From NCBI GenBank assembly GCA_025465385.1, contig JAODNG010000360.1:1-18836 (forward strand): a DNA stretch of 18,836 nucleotides, in the 5' to 3' direction. The notes under the pieces were generated by a model. The model saw nothing but the letters and a program-made list of their open reading frames with translations. It had not been told where the DNA came from and did not search any database. This stretch comes from Pseudonocardiales bacterium (lineage in GTDB: Bacteria > Actinomycetota > Actinomycetes > Mycobacteriales > Pseudonocardiaceae). Positions 1-6,965 of this stretch are shown here, one piece after another. The first letter of the stretch is position 1; every line of letters starts with the position of its first letter. The position numbers and the translations under genes are program-made.

Positions 1-34
1 CGGTGCTGGGCTGGGCGGGCTGGATTGTCACCAT
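1..34 (-). CDS. Possible start of tryptophan synthase beta chain (partial)
   Basis: An ATG on the minus strand lies 6 nt after the trpC stop codon and stays open to the window edge for 11 codons (MVTIQPAQPST). In related actinobacteria trpB follows trpC, and TrpB proteins begin with a poorly conserved tail, so this would be the N-terminus of trpB. No TrpB motif is visible in so few codons and the ribosome binding site is weak. The assignment therefore rests on gene order alone. Confidence 0.35.
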   Translation of the reverse strand, partial: MVTIQPAQPST

Positions 35-40
35 GTTCGG

Positions 41-850
41 TTACCGGGCCGGCTTCGGGCATGCTGGGTGCGATCCCGCGGTGACCAGCTGAATGACCGC
101 GGCCTTGGGATCTCCGCTGGTTACCAGCCCCTCACCGACGAGCACCGCGTCGGCACCGGCACCGGCGTAGGCCAGCAGATCCGCTGGCCCACGCACCCCG
201 GACTCGGCGACCCGCAGCACGTCACCCGGCAGCCCCGGTGCGATCTTGCTGAAGACGTGCGGATTGACTTCCAAGGTGTGCAGGTCGCGGGCGTTGACCC
301 CGATCAGCGACGCGCCGGCTTCTAGCGCCCGGTCGGCTTCCTCAGCAGTGTGCACCTCGACCAGCGCGGCCATACCCAGCGACTCGACGCGGTCGACCAG
401 CGACTCCAGCGCATTCTGTTCCAGCGCAGCGACGATCAGCAGCACCACGTCCGCGCCGTGCGCCCGTGCCTCATGCACCTGATATGGGCTGACGATGAAG
501 TCCTTGCGCAGCACCGGGATGTCCACCACCGCACGTACCGCATCCAGGTCGGCCAGAGAGCCGCCGAATCGCCGACCCTCGGTCAGCACACTGATCATGC
601 GGGCACCGGCTTCGGCGTAGTCCGCGGCGAGTGCGGCCGGATCCGGGATCTCGGCCAACGCACCTCGGGACGGGCTGCGGCGCTTCACCTCCGCGATGAC
701 ACCGATCCCAGGGCCACGCAATGCCGTCAGCGCATCCAGGGGAGCCGCCGCCAGGGAGGCGCGCCGCTTGATCTCGGTGAACCCGACGGCGGCTTCGCGG
801 ACCGCGAGGTCGGTTCTGACTCCTTCGAGGATCGCCTCCAGGACACTCAA
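41..850 (-). CDS. trpC: Indole-3-glycerol phosphate synthase TrpC
   Basis: This enzyme closes 1-(2-carboxyphenylamino)-1-deoxyribulose 5-phosphate to indole-3-glycerol phosphate in tryptophan synthesis, in the cytoplasm. The 269 residues have the usual family length and show the TIM-barrel signatures in order: EVKRRSPS with Glu54 and Lys56, LRKDFIV with Lys116, VEVH with Glu165, GVNARDL with Asn186, and AESGV with Glu216-Ser217. The start is TTG, supported by GGGGAAAGG directly upstream on the minus strand; no ATG is in a suitable position. It follows the membrane protein gene by 66 bp and belongs to the trpE-membrane protein-trpC transcription unit. The C-terminal tail (about residues 258-269) is not conserved. 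Confidence 0.97.
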   Translation of the reverse strand: MSVLEAILEGVRTDLAVREAAVGFTEIKRRASLAAAPLDALTALRGPGIGVIAEVKRRSPSRGALAEIPDPAALAADYAEAGARMISVLTEGRRFGGSLADLDAVRAVVDIPVLRKDFIVSPYQVHEARAHGADVVLLIVAALEQNALESLVDRVESLGMAALVEVHTAEEADRALEAGASLIGVNARDLHTLEVNPHVFSKIAPGLPGDVLRVAESGVRGPADLLAYAGAGADAVLVGEGLVTSGDPKAAVIQLVTAGSHPACPKPAR

Positions 851-916
851 ACCTTTCCCCTTCCGCCCCGTACGCAGCCGGGTCTCGATGCTAGCTGCGG
901 TCTGCCTTGTGACTCG

Positions 917-1519
917 TCACCGGGGGTGTCCCCACTCCGTGGGATCCTCACCGGCGTCCATCCGCTCCCAGAACCGCCCGTCCGGCGGCGTCGGCTCGTT
1001 TGGGCGTGCCGTCGGCGACTGGTAACGGCGACCCAGCCGCGGCATCCGGTGACCCCGCGCCACCAGTGCGACGCCGGCCGCGGCCACTAGTAGTGCACCG
1101 CCCGCAGCCAGCGCGGGACCCGCGAACAGCACCGTGGTCGTGCCCACCGGTGCCGACCGGGCAGGCAGCTGCGCTGCGGCCAGTGCCGCGCCGGTAAGCC
1201 ACCGCCCTTGGATCACCCGCAGCACCGCGACGATCGGCGCCACCGCCGCGCCCAGCAGCAACGCGCCGAGCAGCCATCGCGCCCAGCCGCCGGTCGCCAG
1301 CACCGCGGCCACCGCGGCGAGCGCCAGCAAAGCCAGTGGGCTCAGCACAGGCACCACCGCGGATCCGTCCACTCGGACCGCGACGATCCCACGCAGCGGC
1401 TCCCGGACATCGAGCTGCGCCCACCCGAGCAGCGCCGAGACGCCGAGCAACACCGATGCCGCGACCAGCGCGACGATAACGGCGGCAAGCGCCCCGCGCG
1501 CAGGAGCGCGCTCAGGCAC
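917..1519 (-). CDS. Trp-operon-associated integral membrane protein
   Basis: The 200-residue protein has four probable membrane segments, at about residues 10-33, 55-76, 82-102 and 126-154, and a hydrophilic C-terminal tail of about 45 residues rich in Arg, Pro and Asp. It matches the Trp_oprn_chp family (TIGR02234/PF09534), found between trpE and trpC in many actinobacteria; the M. tuberculosis counterpart is Rv1610. Its biochemical function is not known. The GTG start lies 8 nt inside the 3' end of trpE, so translational coupling to trpE is likely. The family assignment comes from position and topology rather than a conserved motif that I can quote. Confidence 0.85.
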   Translation of the reverse strand: MPERAPARGALAAVIVALVAASVLLGVSALLGWAQLDVREPLRGIVAVRVDGSAVVPVLSPLALLALAAVAAVLATGGWARWLLGALLLGAAVAPIVAVLRVIQGRWLTGAALAAAQLPARSAPVGTTTVLFAGPALAAGGALLVAAAGVALVARGHRMPRLGRRYQSPTARPNEPTPPDGRFWERMDAGEDPTEWGHPR

Positions 1520-3086
1520 GCAGCGAACCGGCGGGCTCGGCAGTGGTTTCCCCGGCCGCGAGCCGCAAGGTGCCCGCAGCGGCGATGGCGGCCAGCACTG
1601 CGCCCGCTTTGTTCAGGCATTCGGTGTCCTCGGCCACTGGGTCGGAGTCGGCGACGATGCCTCCACCGGCCTGCACGTAGGCCACCCCGTTGCGGACCAT
1701 CGCGGTGCGGATGGCGATCGCGGTATCAGCGTCCCCGGCGAAGTCCAGGTAGCCGACCACTCCCCCATACACCCCGCGCCGGGTCGGTTCGAGTTCCTCG
1801 ATGAGCTCCATCGCTCGTGGCTTGGGCGCGCCGGACAGCGTCCCAGCCGGGAAGCAGGCGGCCACCGCGTCGAATGCGGTGTACCCCGGCGCCAGCTCGC
1901 CGGTGACGGTGGACACCAGGTGCATGACGTGGCTGTAGCGCTCAACCCGGAAGAAGTCGGTGACGTGCACTGAGCCGGCGCGGCACACCCGGCCGACGTC
2001 GTTGCGCCCGAGATCGACCAGCATGAGGTGCTCGGCGCGCTCCTTGTCATCGACCATTAGGTCCTTCTCCAACCAGCAGTCCTCGTCCGGGTCAGCGCCG
2101 CGGGGGCGGGTGCCGGCGATCGGGTGCGTGGTGACCTTCCCGTCCCGGACCGTCACCAGGGCCTCGGGGCTGCATCCGACGATGCTGAACTCCTCCAGGA
2201 TGAGCAGGTACATGTACGGGCTGGGGTTGGTGGTGCGCAGTACCCGATAGATGTCCAGCGGGTCAGCGTCGGTGGCGATCTCGAAGCGCTGGGACACCAC
2301 CACCTGAAAGGCCTCGCCGGCCCTGATGGCCTCCTTGGCCGCCTCGACGGCGGCATGGTGCTGCTCCGGGCTGCGGCGGCGCACGAACTCGGGTGCCGGC
2401 CGGCTGAACACCGCCGCGCTGGCCGGCGCCGGTGTGCACAGCTTCGCGACCATCCCGTCCAACCGGGCGACCGCGTCGTCGTAGGCCTCATCGACGCGAT
2501 CGGGGGAATCGTCCCAGTTGATCGCGTTAGCGATCAGCGTGACGGTGCCCTCGTGGTGGTCCACCGCGGCGAGATCGGTGGCCAGCAACATCACCAGTTC
2601 GGGCACCCGTAGGTCGTCGACCGCCAGCTCAGGTAGCCGCTCCAGGCGCCGGACCGCGTCGTAGCCGAGGTAGCCCACCATCCCCCCGGTGAGCGGGGGC
2701 AGGCCGGGCAGCGGCTCGGTGTGCAGTGCCTCGACAGTCTGTCGCAATGCCTCCAGCGGGGTACCCGCCCACGGGCCCTGCACCCCGGGAAGCCCAACCG
2801 GCGGTGTTCCACGCCAGACGGTGCGACCACCGGACTCGGTGAGCGTGGCCGCGCTGTGCACCACGATGAAGGACCACCGCGACCAGGACGAACCGTTCTC
2901 CGCCGACTCGAAAAGGAATGTTCCCGGCTGGCCTCGGGCAAGCTTGCGGTACACCCCCAGCGGGGTTTCACCATCGGCGAGCAGTGTCCGAGTCACAGGA
3001 ATCACCCGGCGATCTGTCGCCAGCGAGCGAAACCGCTCCCTGCTCGGCTGCAGTTGGCCGCTACCGGCCTCGGCGTTGCTGACCAT
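1512..3086 (-). CDS. trpE: Anthranilate synthase component I TrpE
   Basis: TrpE converts chorismate and ammonia to anthranilate, the first committed step to tryptophan, usually with a TrpG glutamine amidotransferase, which is not in this window. The 524 residues carry the feedback (Trp-binding) elements LFESAE at 58-63 and NPSPYMY at 287-293. The chorismate-binding domain follows, with IAGTRPRG at 323-330, LVDLGRND at 356-363, GTLSGAPKPRAM at 415-426 and QAGGGIVADSDP at 472-483. I chose the ATG at 3086. The longer open frame up to 3143 adds 19 residues that run through the regulatory region shared with the divergent tetR gene and do not look like TrpE. No good Shine-Dalgarno site precedes the ATG, so a leaderless or near-leaderless mRNA is possible. 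Intact feedback motifs suggest the enzyme is tryptophan-inhibited. Confidence 0.97.
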   Translation of the reverse strand: MVSNAEAGSGQLQPSRERFRSLATDRRVIPVTRTLLADGETPLGVYRKLARGQPGTFLFESAENGSSWSRWSFIVVHSAATLTESGGRTVWRGTPPVGLPGVQGPWAGTPLEALRQTVEALHTEPLPGLPPLTGGMVGYLGYDAVRRLERLPELAVDDLRVPELVMLLATDLAAVDHHEGTVTLIANAINWDDSPDRVDEAYDDAVARLDGMVAKLCTPAPASAAVFSRPAPEFVRRRSPEQHHAAVEAAKEAIRAGEAFQVVVSQRFEIATDADPLDIYRVLRTTNPSPYMYLLILEEFSIVGCSPEALVTVRDGKVTTHPIAGTRPRGADPDEDCWLEKDLMVDDKERAEHLMLVDLGRNDVGRVCRAGSVHVTDFFRVERYSHVMHLVSTVTGELAPGYTAFDAVAACFPAGTLSGAPKPRAMELIEELEPTRRGVYGGVVGYLDFAGDADTAIAIRTAMVRNGVAYVQAGGGIVADSDPVAEDTECLNKAGAVLAAIAAAGTLRLAAGETTAEPAGSLRA

Positions 3087-3092
3087 AGATCT

Positions 3093-3098
3093 ATTGTG
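3093..3098 (-). promoter_or_regulatory. Possible trpE -10 box
   Basis: CACAAT on the minus strand ends 6 nt before the trpE ATG at 3086, the geometry seen at leaderless actinobacterial starts. The first base departs from the TANNNT pattern and no convincing -35 box is visible, so this is only a candidate. Confidence 0.3.
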
Positions 3099-3105
3099 CC
3101 CGCCG

Positions 3106-3135
3106 TTGACTCCACAGTGACTTCGGGCATACTTT
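3106..3135 (+). promoter_or_regulatory. Promoter of the tetR gene
   Basis: TTGACT at 3106-3111 and TACTTT at 3130-3135 are separated by 18 nt, a good match to a housekeeping sigma-factor promoter. Transcription would begin near 3142, inside the palindrome at 3135-3152, about 25 nt before the GTG start of the regulator. Confidence 0.6.
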
Positions 3136-3152
3136 TTCAACACACGTTGAAA
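3135..3152. promoter_or_regulatory. Palindromic operator candidate of the TetR regulator
   Basis: TTTCAAC and GTTGAAA form perfect 7-bp inverted repeats around a 4-nt spacer (acac). The palindrome overlaps the last base of the tetR -10 box and the expected transcription start, and lies 49 bp upstream of trpE. TetR-family proteins typically repress their own promoter by binding such a site. Whether it also affects trpE is unknown. Confidence 0.6.
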
Positions 3153-3166
3153 GCAGGAATGTCGCA

Positions 3167-3772
3167 GTGGCCGACAACCGCAGGAGCCAACCGCATCCCC
3201 GGGGTCGTCGTCCGGCCGGGGAGAACACCCGGGCGGCGCTGCTCGCCGCCGCGCGAGTGGAGTTCACCGAGCGCGGCTTCGACGGGGCCACCGTGCGAGC
3301 GATCGCCCCGCGCGCTGGGGTGGACGCCGCGATGGTCAACCACTGGTTCGGCGGCAAGGATGGGCTGTTCGTCGCCGCCCTGGATATCCCCGTCGATCCC
3401 ACCGAGATTCTCTCGCGGATCCTCGACGGTGATCCGGAGCAAACCGCCGAGCGGATCCTGCGCACCTTTTTGTCCGTCTGGGACGCTAATGGCGGTGGGG
3501 CGCTGGCGGCGCTGGTGCGCAGCGTGGCCAGCCACGAGCAAGCTGCTCGGATGATGCGCGAGTTCCTCGGCCGAGTGATCTTCGGTCGGATCGTCACTGC
3601 GGTAGCTCCGGACCAGCCCAAGCTACGCGCAGCGCTGTGCGGCACCCAGATGGTCGGCCTCGCCATGGTGCGCTACGTCATCCGGCTAGAGCCGCTGGCC
3701 TCCGCCGATCCCCACACGGTGGTCGCAGCGATCGCCCCGAACCTACAGCGGTACTTGACTGGCGTCTTGTGA
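3167..3772 (+). CDS. TetR-family transcriptional regulator
   Basis: The 201-residue protein has an N-terminal TetR helix-turn-helix at about residues 22-70, including FTERGFDGATVRAIA, AGVDAAMVNHWFGGKDGLF and the usual flanking helices. An all-helical C-terminal ligand and dimer domain follows, resembling the TetR_C_17 type (VASHEQAARMMREFL). The GTG start is chosen because AGGA lies 8 nt upstream at 3155-3158; the ATG at 3159 is out of frame. The gene is divergent from trpE with 80 bp between the starts, and a palindrome and promoter lie in the gap, so self-repression is likely. Its 3' end overlaps the 3' end of hisI by 30 bp on the opposite strand. The ligand cannot be inferred. Confidence 0.93.
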   Translation: MADNRRSQPHPRGRRPAGENTRAALLAAARVEFTERGFDGATVRAIAPRAGVDAAMVNHWFGGKDGLFVAALDIPVDPTEILSRILDGDPEQTAERILRTFLSVWDANGGGALAALVRSVASHEQAARMMREFLGRVIFGRIVTAVAPDQPKLRAALCGTQMVGLAMVRYVIRLEPLASADPHTVVAAIAPNLQRYLTGVL

Positions 3773-4141
3773 GCGGCGACGCGGATTATCACTCGTATCG
3801 CCACTCACAAGCAGCGACCTGCTGAAACAGGTCGCTGCCCCGGTGTGACACGCCGGACCGACCTGGTCGACAACGAGCAGCACGGCGTCGCCGTCGCAGT
3901 CCAACCGCACCTCGTGTACGTGCTGAGTGTGCCCGGAGGTCTCCCCCTTGATCCAGTAGACCTGCCTGCTGCGCGACCAGTAGGTGGCCCGGCCGGTGGT
4001 CAGCGTGCGGTGCAGCGCCTCGTCGTCCATCCAGGCCACCATCAGCACGTTGCCGGTGCCGCGCTGCTGCACCACTGCGCACACCAGCCCGTCGACGTTG
4101 CGGTTGAGCCGCTCGGCGATCGCCGGGTCCAGTCCGCTCAT
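3743..4141 (-). CDS. hisI: Phosphoribosyl-AMP cyclohydrolase HisI
   Basis: HisI opens the adenine ring of phosphoribosyl-AMP in the third step of histidine synthesis. The 132 residues show WMDDEAL at 37-43, TGRATYWSRSR at 49-59, KGETSGHTQ at 65-73, DCDGD at 81-85 (metal-binding Asp81, Asp83, Asp85) and GPACHTGAATCF at 95-106, whose Cys98 and Cys105 are zinc ligands in the family. It is a stand-alone cyclohydrolase without the HisE pyrophosphohydrolase domain. ATGA overlap with hisF shows coupling. About 20 residues after Cys105 exceed the usual end of the protein, and this tail holds an 11-bp perfect hairpin and a 30-bp antisense overlap with the tetR gene. Confidence 0.96.
   Translation of the reverse strand: MSGLDPAIAERLNRNVDGLVCAVVQQRGTGNVLMVAWMDDEALHRTLTTGRATYWSRSRQVYWIKGETSGHTQHVHEVRLDCDGDAVLLVVDQVGPACHTGAATCFSRSLLVSGDTSDNPRRRSQDASQVPL
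3811..3838. terminator. Strong stem-loop within the hisI 3' end, possible terminator
   Basis: GCAGCGACCTG and CAGGTCGCTGC form a perfect 11-bp stem with the 6-nt loop ctgaaa. It lies 39 bp beyond the tetR stop and within the last codons of hisI, so it could stop tetR transcripts or end the his transcript. No U-tract follows on either strand, so intrinsic termination is uncertain. Confidence 0.45.
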
Positions 4142-4911
4142 CGGACGGTCACCCCTGCCTGGCGTAGGCCGTCCTTGACGTCGCCGATCCGCAACTGCCC
4201 GAAATGGAAGACACTGGCGGCGAGTACCGCGTCGGCACCAGCGGCTACCGCAGGGGGGAAATGGCCTACCTCACCGGCTCCCCCACTGGCGATCACCGGG
4301 ACCGTGACGACAGCCCGCACGGCGGAGATCATCTCTAGATCGAAGCCGGCCTTGGTGCCGTCGGCGTCCATCGAGTTGAGCAGGATCTCCCCGACGCCCA
4401 GATGCTCGCCGCGCACCGCCCACGCCACTGCGTCGATCCCAGTCCCCCGCCGTCCGCCGTGAGTGGTCACCTCGAAGCCGGACGGCGTTGGTGGCTGCCC
4501 GGGAGGCACTCGCCGGGCATCCACCGAGAGCACGATGCACTGCGCCCCGAAGCGGTGGCTGGCCTCGCGCAGCAGCTCAGGACGGGCCACCGCGGCGGTG
4601 TTGATACTCACCTTGTCCGCGCCGGCCCGCAACAGCCGGTCCACATCGGACACCTCGCGGATCCCACCACCGACGGTGAGCGGGATGAAGACGCATTCCG
4701 CCGTGCGGCGGACCACGTCGAAAGTAGTCTCCCGGTCCGCCGCGGAGGCCGTGACGTCCAGGAAGGTCAGCTCATCGGCGCCCTGCGCGTCGTAGGCAGT
4801 GGCCAGCTCCACCGGGTCACCGGCGTCCCGCAGCGCGGTGAAGTTCACGCCTTTGACCACCCGGCCGGCGTCGACGTCCAGGCACGGGATCACGCGCACG
4901 GCAACGGCCAT
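4138..4911 (-). CDS. hisF: Imidazole glycerol phosphate synthase cyclase subunit HisF
   Basis: HisF uses ammonia delivered by HisH to convert PRFAR into imidazole glycerol phosphate and AICAR. The 257 residues are of normal length. The two catalytic aspartates are present: Asp12 in IPCLDVDAGRVVKG and Asp131 in VLSVDARRV. The phosphate-binding loops VGGGIR (80-85) and IASGGAGE are also intact. The ATG start has MAVAVRVIPCLDVD at the expected N-terminus. It lies 21 bp after priA and overlaps hisI by ATGA. The inositol monophosphatase gene impA, found between hisA/priA and hisF in mycobacteria, is absent here. Confidence 0.97.
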   Translation of the reverse strand: MAVAVRVIPCLDVDAGRVVKGVNFTALRDAGDPVELATAYDAQGADELTFLDVTASAADRETTFDVVRRTAECVFIPLTVGGGIREVSDVDRLLRAGADKVSINTAAVARPELLREASHRFGAQCIVLSVDARRVPPGQPPTPSGFEVTTHGGRRGTGIDAVAWAVRGEHLGVGEILLNSMDADGTKAGFDLEMISAVRAVVTVPVIASGGAGEVGHFPPAVAAGADAVLAASVFHFGQLRIGDVKDGLRQAGVTVR

Positions 4912-4932
4912 CCAGCCAGCCTATGCGGCGGC

Positions 4933-5664
4933 CTACCGAGCGGCTGCCAGGGCATCGGGGAGGGTGAGCGCTCCGGTGTAGAGGGCCTTGCCGATGATCG
5001 CTCCCTCCACACCATCCGGAGCCAGCGCGGCCAACGCAGCCACGTCGTCCGCTCCAGAAACCCCACCGGAGGCGATCACTGGTGCCTTCGTTCGCGCGCA
5101 GACCGCGCGTAACAGATCCAGGTTCGGGCCCCGCAGCGTGCCGTCCTTGGTCACATCGGTGACCACGTAGCGCAGGCAACCGTCGGCGTCGAGACGTTCC
5201 AGCACCTCCCAGAGGTCGCCGCCAGAGGCGGTCCAGCCCCGGGCAGCGAGGATGTGCTGCCCGTCGATGACCCGGACGTCGAGCCCCACCGCGATCCGCT
5301 CGCCGTGTTCGGCGATCACTTCGCGGCACCAGTCCGGGTCTTCGATCGCAGCGGTGCCCAGATTCACCCGAGCGCATCCGGTAGCCAGCGCCCGGTGCAG
5401 CGACGCGTCGTCTCGGATGCCCCCGGATAGCTCCACCGCGATGTCCAGCCTGCCGACGACTTCGGCCAGCAGCTCAGCGTTGGCGCCCCGCCCGAACGCC
5501 GCGTCAAGATCTACCAGATGGATCCATTCGGCGCCGTCGGCCTGCCAGGCCAGCGCGCACTCGATCGGGTCGCCGTACCACGTCTCGGTGCCGGCTTCAC
5601 CTTGGGTGAGGCGGACGGTCCGGCCACCGGCGACGTCCACCGCGGGCAGCAGCACAAAATTCAC
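4933..5664 (-). CDS. priA: Bifunctional HisA/TrpF isomerase PriA
   Basis: This is the ProFAR isomerase of histidine synthesis. In actinobacteria without trpF the same enzyme (PriA) also isomerises phosphoribosyl anthranilate for tryptophan synthesis. The 243-residue TIM barrel has catalytic Asp10 (LLPAVDVAGG) and Asp174 (VTKDGT). It also keeps Arg18, Arg142 and Trp144 (AARGW), which correspond with an offset of one to the dual-substrate residues Arg19, Arg143 and Trp145 of M. tuberculosis PriA. The GTG start is preceded by GGTGAG at a short 3-nt spacing. It sits 34 bp after hisH and 21 bp before hisF. The dual function is inferred from these residues and from the trpE and trpC genes nearby without trpF. 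Confidence 0.93.
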   Translation of the reverse strand: MNFVLLPAVDVAGGRTVRLTQGEAGTETWYGDPIECALAWQADGAEWIHLVDLDAAFGRGANAELLAEVVGRLDIAVELSGGIRDDASLHRALATGCARVNLGTAAIEDPDWCREVIAEHGERIAVGLDVRVIDGQHILAARGWTASGGDLWEVLERLDADGCLRYVVTDVTKDGTLRGPNLDLLRAVCARTKAPVIASGGVSGADDVAALAALAPDGVEGAIIGKALYTGALTLPDALAAAR

Positions 5665-5698
5665 CGGCTCACCATATTCGGCGCCGTCGGTGTCCCGC

Positions 5699-6328
5699 TT
5701 ACAGTGTCTCGATCCAGTTGCGCAGCAGGTGCGCGCCTGCGTCGCCGGACTTCTCGGGGTGGAACTGCGTCGCCCACAACGGTCCGTTCTCCACCGCCGC
5801 GACGAATGGCTCGCCGTGCTCGGCCCACGTCACTAGCGGAGGGGTCAGCGGCTCTGAAGTCTCCATCTCCCAGCGGCGGGCAGCGTAGGAATGGACGAAG
5901 TAAAAGCGAGTATCCGGGTCGAGCCCGGCGAACAGCCGCGAGCCGGGCGGCGGCGCCACGGTGTTCCACCCCATGTGCGGCAGCACGTCGGCCTTCAACC
6001 GCTCCACGGTCCCTGGCCACTCCCCGCACCCGTCGGTCTGCACCCCGTGCTCGACGCCACGCCTGAACAACACCTGCATGCCCACGCAGATGCCCAGTAC
6101 CGGGCGACCACCGGCCAGCCGGCGACCGATGATCCGTTCACCGTTCACCGACCGCAGCCCCGCCATGCAGGCGGCGAAAGCCCCGACCCCGGGCACCACC
6201 AGTCCGTCGGCATTCAGTGCAGCGTCGACATCCGCCGTCACCACCACGTCGCCACCTGCCCGCCGCAATGCCCGCTCAGCAGACCGCAGATTCCCCGACC
6301 CATAGTCCAAAACGACGACGCTGCTCAC
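5699..6328 (-). CDS. hisH: Imidazole glycerol phosphate synthase glutaminase subunit HisH
   Basis: HisH is the class I glutamine amidotransferase partner of HisF. From the GTG at 6328 it has 209 residues, with VVLDYGSGNLRS at the N-terminus, nucleophile Cys81 in LGICVGMQVLF, and His190/Glu192 in QFHPEKSG completing the catalytic triad. A longer frame to an ATG at 6352 would add eight residues (MRVGQAGG), but that ATG lies inside the 64-bp palindromic element and has no ribosome binding site. The HisH family normally begins close to the GTG. It is cut off from hisB by an opposite-strand gene, so it needs its own promoter or read-through from upstream. I see no clear -10 box in 6329-6442. Confidence 0.95.
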   Translation of the reverse strand: MSSVVVLDYGSGNLRSAERALRRAGGDVVVTADVDAALNADGLVVPGVGAFAACMAGLRSVNGERIIGRRLAGGRPVLGICVGMQVLFRRGVEHGVQTDGCGEWPGTVERLKADVLPHMGWNTVAPPPGSRLFAGLDPDTRFYFVHSYAARRWEMETSEPLTPPLVTWAEHGEPFVAAVENGPLWATQFHPEKSGDAGAHLLRNWIETL

Positions 6329-6347
6329 CCCGCCAGCTTGGCCCACC

Positions 6348-6411
6348 CGCATTCAGCGGGCTCAGCGGGGTAAACGAAGTACGGATAACTCCGCTGCGCC
6401 CGCTGAATGCG
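6348..6411. repeat. 64-bp palindromic intergenic element, copy A
   Basis: The element begins CGCATTCAGCGGGCTCAGCG and ends CCCGCTGAATGCG. The outer 24 bases on each side pair as an inverted repeat in 22 of 24 positions around a 16-nt centre. A second copy at 10207-10270 has exactly the same length and almost identical ends but a different centre. Copy A lies between the divergent starts of hisH and the gene at 6443. It could be a dispersed palindromic repeat, a regulator-binding site, or an RNA hairpin in the hisH leader. Confidence 0.7.
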
Positions 6412-6442
6412 TCATCCTGGGGTGGTGCGCGAGGACGACCTG

Positions 6443-6934
6443 ATGCGGCACTTGGCGGATCTTGTGGCGCATAGTTATGAGGGGGCGGTGTCGTGGGTGG
6501 ATCGGGTGGCGGTGTTCCGCCGGGCGGTTGAGCTGCTCGATCCAGTGGTCCGGCGCGTTTTCGCCGAGGCCGATGCAGCATTCCTCGACGGCACCGGCGA
6601 GATCACCCGCCGCAGCGTCGAGCAGGGCGACGGCAGCCTGGGCGAGCACTGGGAGCTGTCCTGGCCGTCGCAACGGGAAGCCATTTCCCGAGATGGTGGT
6701 CCGGTCGCGCCAGTCCAGGTAATCGCCTGGTTCCGCCGCAACTTCAACCACGCCCATTTGCGGGGCTCGACCGCCGGGGACTGGCCGCTGCAGATAACCA
6801 CTACCGAGGACGCCACCCGGCAGTTACCGATCGTGCGCGCCATCGTCGAAGCGGAGTTACACCAACGGATCTACGAAGGACGGTACCCGGTGATGCCTAT
6901 AGCGGTACGCAAATACGGCCCGCCACGGGGTTGA
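6443..6934 (+). CDS. Conserved-looking actinobacterial protein of unknown function
   Basis: I do not recognise a characterised family. From the ATG at 6443 the protein has 163 residues. This start has GAGGA 7 nt upstream, whereas the earlier ATG at 6407 falls inside the palindromic element and lacks a ribosome binding site. There is no signal peptide or membrane segment. The first half is helical and acidic; the second half has a compact, probably structured region with WFRRNFNHAHLRG, GDWPLQI and QLPIVRAIVEAELHQRIYE. The gene lies on the plus strand between hisB's partner gene and hisH, with only 31 bp to the convergent small membrane gene, so it interrupts the his cluster. Its codon use resembles that of its neighbours. 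A link to histidine metabolism is not shown. Confidence 0.8.
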   Translation: MRHLADLVAHSYEGAVSWVDRVAVFRRAVELLDPVVRRVFAEADAAFLDGTGEITRRSVEQGDGSLGEHWELSWPSQREAISRDGGPVAPVQVIAWFRRNFNHAHLRGSTAGDWPLQITTTEDATRQLPIVRAIVEAELHQRIYEGRYPVMPIAVRKYGPPRG

Positions 6935-6965
6935 ACACCCCGAGGCGCAGCGCAGTCGAGCGCGA

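Noticed and set aside
3087..3143. Extended N-terminus for TrpE
   Set aside because: The 19 extra residues run through the palindrome/promoter region shared with tetR and have no TrpE similarity; the ATG at 3086 fits the family.
1512..4911. Long antisense frames opposite trp and his genes
   Set aside because: In high-GC DNA, frames opposite real genes stay open by codon bias; those here lack ribosome binding sites and recognisable domains.
6329..6352. Longer HisH start at the ATG at 6352
   Set aside because: The ATG belongs to the palindromic element, lacks a ribosome binding site, and HisH proteins begin near the GTG at 6328.
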